Source: an alpha proteobacterium U9-1i (GTDB taxonomy: Bacteria; Pseudomonadota; Alphaproteobacteria; Caulobacterales; Aquidulcibacteraceae). Taken from it: a DNA stretch of 64,000 bases. The translations under genes were made by a program, and so were the position numbers. This document shows, one piece after another, positions 11,898-17,937 of this stretch. Below the pieces are notes generated by a model. That model was not told where the DNA came from. It ran no database searches and was given only the letters and a program-made list of their open reading frames with translations. How positions within the stretch are numbered: the first letter of the stretch is position 1; the number at the start of each line of letters is the position of its first letter. Location of the stretch: positions 1,054,001 through 1,118,000 of the forward strand of contig BBSY01000003.1 of NCBI GenBank assembly GCA_000974665.1, written 5' to 3'.

Positions 11898-12283
11898 GAA
11901 GCGAACCTTTCTCATGGCGAGACACCGCCGCTCCCATGCTGGCGCTATTCGGCTCTACGGCAACGCTGGTTTGCTGTGCGTTGCCAGCGCTCTTCGTGGC
12001 GCTCGGCATGGGCGCGGTGGTGGCGGGGCTCGTCTCCGCCGTACCGCAGATCACATGGCTTTCCGAGAACAAGCCGCTGGTGTTCGGCGGCTCTGGGGTG
12101 CTGATCGCCCTTGCCGCTTGGTTGCAGTGGCGTGCTCGCAACGCACCTTGCCCTTCTGATACAGCGGCGGCCAGGGCGTGTCAGCGATTGCGGACCATTT
12201 CCGTAGTCGTTCTCGTTGTAGCCGCTGTCGCATGGGGCATCGGCGCCTTTTTCGCGTTCTTCGCAGCACAATTATTGTTTTGA
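11894..12283 (+). CDS. MerT-like small metal transport membrane protein
   Basis: 129 residues with three or four membrane spans. The first span reads FGSTATLVCCALPALFVALGMGA, the vicinal Cys pair and G-x-x-x-x-G context of MerT-type mercury/metal importers. Later a cytoplasmic loop carries C-P and A-C residues (NAPCPSDTAAARACQR) before a last hydrophobic segment. Translation is coupled to the preceding HMA protein by a 4-nt overlap. In mer systems the carrier feeds a reductase, but no merA is visible here, so another soft metal or a different downstream route is likely. The family call is by pattern. Confidence 0.65.
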   Translation: MRSEPFSWRDTAAPMLALFGSTATLVCCALPALFVALGMGAVVAGLVSAVPQITWLSENKPLVFGGSGVLIALAAWLQWRARNAPCPSDTAAARACQRLRTISVVVLVVAAVAWGIGAFFAFFAAQLLF

Positions 12284-12285
12284 AG

Positions 12286-12624
12286 ATGGAGTTTGATGTG
12301 CGCGTTCAAATGACAGCACTAACAATGGGCGTCTGCTTCATCGTGGCGGCATGCTCGCCGCCTCAACAACCGACAGCGGAGCCCACAACCGAGGCGCCCG
12401 CAGCCATTCAAGCGCGAGGGATCGTGAGAGCGCTCACGCCCGATTACAATGCCATCACCATCGAACACGAAGATATTCCAGAAATCGGGATGTCGGCGAT
12501 GACGATGGAATTTACGGTCACCGATGCATCAATGCTGAACGGCCTCGAAGTGGGTGATCAAGTATCGTTCCAACTGAGCGGTCCGCTCGACATCACGTCG
12601 ATCGCTGTAGCTGAAAGCAACTAA
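12286..12624 (+). CDS. CusF-like copper-binding lipoprotein
   Basis: About 112 residues. TMGVCFIVAACSPP is a lipobox. The mature part matches the CusF/YdeI copper-binding fold: ARGIVRALTPDYNAITIEHEDIPEIGMSAMTMEF, then GLEVGDQVSFQL. CusF binds Cu(I) through one His, two Met and a capping Trp. Here the His (EHEDIP) and the M-T-M are present, but the Trp position holds Met (IGMSAMTM). Start choice among ATG 12286, GTG 12298 and ATG 12310 is open. It is the last gene of the run of metal proteins and begins 3 nt after the MerT-like stop. Confidence 0.75.
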   Translation: MEFDVRVQMTALTMGVCFIVAACSPPQQPTAEPTTEAPAAIQARGIVRALTPDYNAITIEHEDIPEIGMSAMTMEFTVTDASMLNGLEVGDQVSFQLSGPLDITSIAVAESN

Positions 12625-12794
12625 TGCGTGCCGGCGGCGGCTTGTTAGCTGTCGCCGGTTTTCGTGTTTCTGGGCTTCCACGCGACGAGATGTTTTTCCG
12701 CGCCCTCACGAGCGCGGGCGAAGCCCGAAGAGCCGAGCCTCGGAAAGCAGCCGGTGCGGAGCACAAGAGCCCGGCGCGCGTTCGCGCGCGACGC

Positions 12795-13010
12795 CCTGCA
12801 CTATTCTCTTGGCAGGACGGTATGCTCGCGTTCGACGTACGCGCTGAACGAAGTGATCGCTGAAGCCTCTCGCCAAACTGGATGGACCTTCGAACTCGAA
12901 GATCCATCCCTTCGCGAGATGGGCGTAGGCGGTTAAGTCTGCGCCGATCCTGAAGCTTTCATCGAACTCATGTCTTCGAGGCTTGATCTTGAGGCGCGCC
13001 GTTGCGTTGA
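12795..13010 (+). pseudogene. Relic of a FecR-family anti-sigma/STN C-terminus
   Basis: In one frame FSWQDGMLAFDV (12804-12839), then after a shift ALNEVIAEASRQTGW, ELEDPSLREMGVGG, a TAA stop (12934-12936), and VCADPEAFIELMSSRLDLEA. This matches, block by block, the C-terminal part of FecR proteins (W-R-x-G-x-L-x-F ... L-x-E-x-x-x-E-x-N/S-R ... DP ... G-x-F-x-x-x-DPEAF). A frameshift and a stop make it a dead fragment. The rest of 12625-13422 shows no intact gene. A minus-strand frame of about 49 codons ending at 13042 (…LHGRIDALTKAQANAK…) may be another remnant. The area is rich in GC-only repeats. Confidence 0.6.
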
Positions 13011-13422
13011 TCGGCGCGCGCCGATTAGGCACTGTAGCCCCTTAAACCTCGAAGCCGCTGATCTCAGGCACGGCACCCGGCTTGGCATTGGCCTGAGCTT
13101 TGGTCAACGCGTCGATGCGGCCATGCAGGTTCATCGCCTGAAGCCTGCTCAGTGCGCTGCGCGCATCGAACGGCTCGATGCGCAGCACGCGACGAGATAT
13201 CTTTACCCGGAGCGGGGCACGGCGCCGCGCAAAGGGCCCGGGCGTCAGCGCGCGACGCCCTGCTCTCTCTCCGCCGAGCGCAACAACATGTTGGCTCTTG
13301 ATGGCGAGACGCTGAATGGCCGCGCGCGGGGGATTTGGTCACCTCTCTTCCTGGAATTGCACAATTCGTCGATTCGACGCACACAGCGTGAAGCGCGACC
13401 GCAAACCATCGGATCAGGTGTG

Positions 13423-13770
13423 ATGTTCGGCAAGGCAAAACCACCGCGAGATCAATTGGGCGAGCGCATGCGTAGAGCAGTCGCCCAGAAAATCGAACCG
13501 CCGCCCACGTCATATCCTTGGTCACGACAAATCGAACGCGCCGTTCGGTTGGCGGTATTCCGGCAAGGCGCGCTCATCCTTGCAGACGGCGAGAAGCAAC
13601 CGGTTGTCGTCAAAGACATCAGCGCTACAGGTGCGCGCATCGAATATTTCGTTCGGCGCGAACTGCCGGATTTCATCACGCTCGTCGAGCCAACGTTGCG
13701 AATCAAATCCCTCGCACGCGTAATCTGGCAACGCGATGGTATAGCAGGATTGGCGTTTGTTCGTGATTGA
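13423..13770 (+). CDS. PilZ-domain protein
   Basis: 115 residues from ATG 13423. After a basic N-terminus (residues 1-38) comes RAVRLAVFRQGALILADG, then VVVKDISATGARIEYFV and ARVIWQRDGIAGLAFV, the PilZ layout in which R…R and D/N-x-S-x-x-G bind cyclic di-GMP. The D-I-S-A-T-G part is intact. The RxxxR part reads R-A-V-R-L-A, a shortened form, so c-di-GMP binding is likely but not certain. It stands alone, with no flagellar or cellulose gene nearby. Confidence 0.75.
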   Translation: MFGKAKPPRDQLGERMRRAVAQKIEPPPTSYPWSRQIERAVRLAVFRQGALILADGEKQPVVVKDISATGARIEYFVRRELPDFITLVEPTLRIKSLARVIWQRDGIAGLAFVRD

Positions 13771-13867
13771 GTTCGCGCACCACGCAAGGCGAGCAGACCG
13801 AAAGCGCAACGACGCAACTGCGGCGCGTGAGGAATTCATAAACATGACCGCCGTCTAAAATTCCATC

Positions 13868-14146
13868 ATGGCGCCCTTTAACCCACTCGCTTCTGCTAGA
13901 GAACGCGCGTTCCTGCTCGCCAATAACGGCGAGCATCCTTCGTGGCCGCTGATCGCCAAGGCTCTGGCGCACGAAGGGTTCGGCGCCGTTGCCATCAAGC
14001 AGATTGGAAAAGATGCTAACGCGCAGCGCGAGATAGCAGCGCGCATACTCGTGGTGGAACAAGCGCGATTGGCGGACCAGGCAGCGCCCGCGCAAACCTG
14101 GCGCGTCGAAGATCCAAGAACGCGTGTCGTTTTAAAGGACGATTAG
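13868..14146 (+). CDS. Hypothetical protein, 92 residues
   Basis: The frame opens with ATG at 13868 and reads MAPFNPLASARERAFLLANN..., ending in VVLKDD. It is Ala-rich, mostly helical in composition, with no signal peptide, membrane span or known motif. It follows the PilZ gene by about 100 nt on the same strand. I do not recognise it. Confidence 0.4.
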   Translation: MAPFNPLASARERAFLLANNGEHPSWPLIAKALAHEGFGAVAIKQIGKDANAQREIAARILVVEQARLADQAAPAQTWRVEDPRTRVVLKDD

Positions 14147-14291
14147 ACGCCTCGACTTTTCGACAACGTGAATTCTCTTTTCACACCGGGTCTCACCTTT
14201 GGGCATTGCCACGGACGCTAGCCGGTCCAGTTGGTAGGCGGGGACACAAAAGGAGTGTTTATGGCGCAAGCTTATCAGTTCGACTGCGGGA

Positions 14292-14642
14292 TTGTGCCTG
14301 TTGTTGGCCATCGCGATTTCTCCGAGCGCTGCGTCTGCAAAGGCCGACAATGCGGCGGTTGCAGAGAATGGGACCGGCTGCTTGGTCGCTGACGCCAACG
14401 GCGCCTACACGGTCGATGCCAACTGCGCCTATCATCTGGTGACTCGCACCGATCGAAACGGCACGCTGGTTCTGGTGAGCTATCAAGATCACGGAACCCT
14501 TCCAGCAGAGGCGCCGCGCCCGCAATCGGCCATCCGCCGCGCTGTTTCATCAACGGTGGGTGGACAAGTGTGCGAGGGAAATGAGGTTACGACCCCTAGC
14601 GGCGAATACAGATGTGACTGCCGTTTCAACGCCCACCAATAA
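14292..14642 (+). CDS. Small secreted Cys-containing protein
   Basis: At least 116 residues. A hydrophobic signal (LCLLLAIAISPSAASA) is followed by a mature part with six Cys (NGTGCLVA, VDANCAYH, GGQVCEGN, EYRCDCRFNA), so disulfide bonds are likely. No ATG lies in frame: the start is a TTG near 14292, or an upstream codon that would add a basic N-region (WRKLISS). The family is unknown. Confidence 0.45.
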   Translation: MCLLLAIAISPSAASAKADNAAVAENGTGCLVADANGAYTVDANCAYHLVTRTDRNGTLVLVSYQDHGTLPAEAPRPQSAIRRAVSSTVGGQVCEGNEVTTPSGEYRCDCRFNAHQ

Positions 14643-14687
14643 AATCATAATCCATTGGCCGACTTACAATCGGCTGATGGTCTTTGC

Positions 14688-15203
14688 TTATTTGGCGGGT
14701 GCTGACCGCCCCGGACCTGCAATGAGCTCGAGTTGAGTGGTGCTTGATTTTTCGATCTGGCGTTCGACAGCTGCGGTAAACTCGGGATCAAACCAAGCTT
14801 TCAGCGCTGACCACATCACCTTGCCGCCCTCAGTCCGCAACACCAATGCGAGCCCCTCCACATATTCATCCAGCATCATTCCCGAAAAATCTCTCTGCCG
14901 ACGATCAATGTAGCCCTGCTCGGTCTGGGTGATCCATGCAAAAAGCCAGAAGCCCCATTTCATGCGCTCAGCCTCAGCAAGATTAGCAAAGTCTCTTTGT
15001 CCTCGAATGTGGACGTCTAATAGCGCGTCATTTTCGGAGAGCCTCAACAACACATCATTGTTGTTATTGACCATGTCGCGAGCATTTTGCCGCGAGACTT
15101 CCAGTCTTGCCCGGCTGACTTGAAATGCAAGAAAACCGAGCGTCACTATCACGGCGATAGATCCGCCAATATCGGAGATGATTTCCAATTCTTTCATTGT
15201 CAT
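14688..15203 (-). CDS. Hypothetical protein with one N-terminal membrane span
   Basis: 171 residues. One membrane helix (SDIGGSIAVIVTLGFLAFQV, about residues 10-29) is followed by a soluble helical domain. It contains DMVNNNNDVLLRLSENDALLDVHIRGQRDF, MKWGFWLFAWITQTEQGYIDRRQRD and SALKAWFDPEFTAAVERQIEKS. This layout is common in uncharacterised proteobacterial proteins. No catalytic motif is seen. Confidence 0.6.
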   Translation of the reverse strand: MTMKELEIISDIGGSIAVIVTLGFLAFQVSRARLEVSRQNARDMVNNNNDVLLRLSENDALLDVHIRGQRDFANLAEAERMKWGFWLFAWITQTEQGYIDRRQRDFSGMMLDEYVEGLALVLRTEGGKVMWSALKAWFDPEFTAAVERQIEKSSTTQLELIAGPGRSAPAK

Positions 15204-15467
15204 AGTGTCTACCCGGCAGCCGAATCCAACTCACGTCTACTAGAGATGGCCGTGCTCAACGGTGCGCAAGGGCCAGTTGCCGTCCTATAGACAACATCTT
15301 TCGACCGGCTGGAGACATAGCCATAACCGTCTTGTGTCACGTCAAGGACCGCCGACCGCCGAAGTGATCGGGCCTCGCGTACCAATCGCCGTTGCGCTTA
15401 AGGCGCTGAGCCGACGACGCTGTCTCAACCCTTCGGGCTGCGATCCCTGAGGCAAGAGCACCCGAGC

Positions 15468-15674
15468 TTAATCAGCCAGGAGCTTGGTCGGATGCACGCC
15501 CAATTGGTCGGCAATGCGCACCAGAACCAGCAAACTGGGATTTCGCTTCCCTCTTTCAATTCCACCCAGATAAGTGAGGTCTATCTCAGAATCGTGCGCG
15601 AGCTGTTCTTGACTCAGCTTTCTACGAACACGCAGCTTCCGAATATTTGCGCCCACGAGCGCCTTCCAGTCCAT
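15468..15674 (-). CDS. Small XRE-family HTH regulator 1
   Basis: 68 residues that are almost entirely a Cro/C1-type helix-turn-helix: IRKLRVRRKLSQEQLAHDSEIDLTYLGGIERGKRNPSLLVLVRIADQLGV. There is no other domain. The promoter region holds a tandem palindrome (15697-15723) that is shared with the second XRE gene upstream. Autoregulation or cross-regulation of the pair is therefore likely. Confidence 0.85.
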   Translation of the reverse strand: MDWKALVGANIRKLRVRRKLSQEQLAHDSEIDLTYLGGIERGKRNPSLLVLVRIADQLGVHPTKLLAD

Positions 15675-15696
15675 GACCAGAAGTCAACCTCACCGG

Positions 15697-15723
15697 GCTT
15701 ATAGTCACCAGGGACTATAGTCC
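15697..15723. promoter_or_regulatory. Tandem palindromic operator, copy 1
   Basis: The segment carries TTATAGTC followed by the palindrome GGACTATAGTCC. Palindrome centres lie at 15701/15702 and 15717/15718, 16 bp apart. It sits 23 nt upstream of XRE 1 and repeats almost exactly the site at 15963-15990. The left half-site is imperfect. Confidence 0.7.
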
Positions 15724-15727
15724 TTAT

Positions 15728-15940
15728 TTACTTCGGGATTTCAAAGAGGTCGGCAGGCAACACGCCAAGTGCCTCCGCTAAACCTGCGATCTTCTTGACG
15801 GTCGGGTTTGCCTCGCCCTTCTCAATCTCGCGTAAGTAGGTGACGTCGAGACCTGCATCCACGGCGAGCTGTTCTTGCGTAAGTCCTCGTGCTTCCCGCA
15901 GACGCAGGACATTCGCGCAAACTATTCGCTCCCACTCCAT
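15728..15940 (-). CDS. Small XRE-family HTH regulator 2
   Basis: 70 residues, again one Cro/C1-type HTH: VLRLREARGLTQEQLAVDAGLDVTYLREIEKGEANPTVKKIAGLAEALGV. It is clearly related to XRE 1 and probably arose by duplication together with its operator. The gene is divergent from the lasso uptake operon that begins at 16019, and the operator between them could serve both. Confidence 0.85.
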   Translation of the reverse strand: MEWERIVCANVLRLREARGLTQEQLAVDAGLDVTYLREIEKGEANPTVKKIAGLAEALGVLPADLFEIPK

Positions 15941-15962
15941 CGAACAGAAGAAACGGGATGAC

Positions 15963-15992
15963 GACTATAGTCACCAGGGACTATAGTCCCTG
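15963..15992. promoter_or_regulatory. Tandem palindromic operator, copy 2
   Basis: GACTATAGTC (15963-15972) and GGGACTATAGTCCC (15977-15990) are two perfect palindromes with centres 16 bp apart, close to one and a half turns of DNA. They lie between the divergent XRE 2 gene and the plus-strand operon at 16019. The repeat of the same double site before XRE 1 marks it as the binding site of this regulator pair. Confidence 0.75.
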
Positions 15993-16018
15993 TTCTGTAG
16001 GTTCTTCGGCAAGAGCAG

Positions 16019-16345
16019 ATGGGCGTCGTCACAAGCCAACCGGTAGCAGCCGAACGACTTCAGGAAACCCTAGCGGAACTGGGCGTCAAGCCACTCGCCC
16101 TTGTCTGGGCGCGCGACGATGCGTTGGACATCGCATTCAGAACGCAAAGTGGCTTAGCCGTCGTCGCGCGCTGTGTTGACACTCTAGACACCGCGGACTT
16201 GGCGGCACTCGCAAATATGCTCGCCGAAGGTCCATTCGGCAAAGCGATGCTCGTGAATTCGTCAGACGCCGTCGCGCAGGCGAATGCGTCAATTCTGGTT
16301 TGCGGAGCCGGCGCGCTTCGCGAAACGCTGATTGAAGTCCTATGA
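16019..16345 (+). CDS. Unknown 108-residue protein heading the lasso uptake operon
   Basis: It reads GLAVVARCVDTLDTADLAALANMLAEG, then KAMLVNSSDAVAQANASILVCGAGALRETL. The pattern strand, strand, helix, strand, helix with A-x-x-x-A before I-L-V-C-G recalls the C-terminal half of Mrr-like nuclease domains, but no catalytic D/E-x-K is seen, so this is only a weak resemblance. Its stop overlaps the start of the FecI gene (ATGA). It is downstream of the XRE operator and may link that switch to the sigma factor. Function unknown. Confidence 0.6.
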   Translation: MGVVTSQPVAAERLQETLAELGVKPLALVWARDDALDIAFRTQSGLAVVARCVDTLDTADLAALANMLAEGPFGKAMLVNSSDAVAQANASILVCGAGALRETLIEVL

Positions 16346-16860
16346 GGGGGGAACCGGAACTCAGGCGGCTGTTCGATAACGAGGCTGGCGTCCTCAGGCG
16401 ATTTCTGCGCCGCTTCGGCGCAAGCGTCTCTCCAGAAGATATCGCACAGGACAGTTTCCTCCGTCTGTGCGCAGCTGACGCCAGACGGATCGTGTCGCCT
16501 CGAGCGTTCTTATTCCAAACCGCAAAGAACATGGCCGTCGATGCGCTACGCAGGAGCAAGGCAGCGCCCTATCGCGCCGTCGCGAGCATTGATCTCGTGT
16601 CGACTGCTGCGCACGCGCCCAGCGCCGAGGATCATTGCATTGCCGTTGAAGAGGCGGCAGCCGTGCGTGCTGCGATCGCGGCGCTGCCGGAACTTGAGCG
16701 CAAGGCGCTGCTGATGCGCCGGGTCGAACTGTTGCCGCCTGCCGAGGTCGCTGCGGCGCTCGGCGTGAGCGAGCGTCAGGTGCAGCGGCTCGTCTTGAAG
16801 GCCATCGCCTTTTGTCACGCCAGGCTCACCGCCGCTGACGGCGGCGCTTCGGCGCCTTAA
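16342..16860 (+). CDS. FecI-type ECF sigma factor, lasso module 1
   Basis: 172 residues with sigma region 2 (GVLRRFLRRFGASVSPEDIAQDSFLRL ... AFLFQTAKNMAVDALRR) and region 4 (ALPELERKALLMRRVELLPPAEVAAALGVSERQVQRLVLKAI). FecI-type factors are held by FecR and switched on when a TonB receptor binds its ligand. Here the receptor and a lasso isopeptidase follow, so the likely signal is the lasso peptide itself. It overlaps the previous gene by 4 nt; FecR starts 11 nt after its stop. Confidence 0.9.
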   Translation: MRGEPELRRLFDNEAGVLRRFLRRFGASVSPEDIAQDSFLRLCAADARRIVSPRAFLFQTAKNMAVDALRRSKAAPYRAVASIDLVSTAAHAPSAEDHCIAVEEAAAVRAAIAALPELERKALLMRRVELLPPAEVAAALGVSERQVQRLVLKAIAFCHARLTAADGGASAP

Positions 16861-16871
16861 GACAGATCGCC

Positions 16872-17843
16872 ATGGCCCACCGCGAGCCAACACAGGCCGA
16901 ATTGGAGGCCGCGCACTGGCTCGTGGTCTTGGACGAGCCCCGCGTCAGCCGCCAAGACATCGATGCGTTCCAGGCTTGGCTTGCCGCGGACGAAACCCAC
17001 AAGCGCGCCTATGACGCGGTCTCGGCGACAGCCGACAAGATCGATGCCGTCTTAGCGACAGAACCCGTCGGACACGAGATTGGCCATCGGAGAACAAGGG
17101 TCCCAGTTCGACCGATCGCGATCGCCGCGCTCTCGGCAGCGGCCGCTCTCGCCTTGTTCGTCATCTCACCGCTCAACCCCCTTCGGGACGAGGCGAGCGC
17201 CGTCTATGCCACGGCGCCGGAACAGGAGCGCCTCGTGCGGTTAAGCGACGGCACCACGATCGAAATGGCGCCTGGCGCGCGGTTGCGGGCGAGTTTCGAG
17301 GGCGATGAACGCCACGTGCGGTTCGAAGAAGGCGTCGCGCTTTTTAATGTTGCGCACGACGCCTCGCGGCCCTTCGTCGTGACGACCAGGTTCGGAGATA
17401 TCCGCGTGCTCGGCACATCGTTCGTCGTGCGGCTCGGATCCGATGCAGCCATCACCACAGTGCTCAGCGGACGCGTCGAAGCACGCCGCGAGATGCTGTT
17501 CTCACCTGACAACAGCGTGGCGGCTTCAGCCGATCAAGAGATCGAGCTGGCCGGTGGCGCTCCCACCGTTTCAGTTCTGGCGCCGGGCGCCCTAGATCGC
17601 CGGCTGGTGTGGCGCGAGCGTATGGTGGCGCTCGACGGCCAATCCTTGCGCGAAGCAGCGGCTGAGGTGACGCGCTTTTCGGGCGTTCGCTTCGCCTTCG
17701 CCGACACCGCGACCGCGCAGGTGCGCCTCTCCGGATATGTGGCTGGAGACGACGTCGAGGCGTTTCTCGTGTTGCTAGAAAACAATGTCGGGGTCAGCGC
17801 CGATCGCCGAGCCGATGGCGTAATAGTGCTGCGCACTGAGTGA
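16872..17843 (+). CDS. FecR-type anti-sigma regulator, lasso module 1
   Basis: 323 residues. The N-terminal cytoplasmic part has the FecR_N pattern (EAAHWLVVLDEPRVSRQDIDAFQAWLAADETHKRAYDAV). One membrane span follows (IAIAALSAAAALALFVISPL, about residues 77-96), then the periplasmic FecR domain (LVRLSDGTTIEMAPGARLR ... FVVTTRFGDIRVLGTSFVVR) and a C-terminal STN-like part. It senses the receptor's signalling domain and controls the sigma factor just upstream. Confidence 0.9.
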   Translation: MAHREPTQAELEAAHWLVVLDEPRVSRQDIDAFQAWLAADETHKRAYDAVSATADKIDAVLATEPVGHEIGHRRTRVPVRPIAIAALSAAAALALFVISPLNPLRDEASAVYATAPEQERLVRLSDGTTIEMAPGARLRASFEGDERHVRFEEGVALFNVAHDASRPFVVTTRFGDIRVLGTSFVVRLGSDAAITTVLSGRVEARREMLFSPDNSVAASADQEIELAGGAPTVSVLAPGALDRRLVWRERMVALDGQSLREAAAEVTRFSGVRFAFADTATAQVRLSGYVAGDDVEAFLVLLENNVGVSADRRADGVIVLRTE

Positions 17844-17937
17844 GCGTGAGAAAAAACTCTCCGTCGTTGTCGTTTTCGGCGAGGCCGTTCGTCTCCCCTT
17901 CTTGAAGACCGAGCATGCGGTCGAAGGGGAGGTGAGC

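Noticed and set aside
11894-12624. A complete mercury resistance (mer) operon
   Set aside because: MerT-like and HMA proteins are present, but there is no merA reductase or merR next to them; the CusF-like gene argues for another soft metal.
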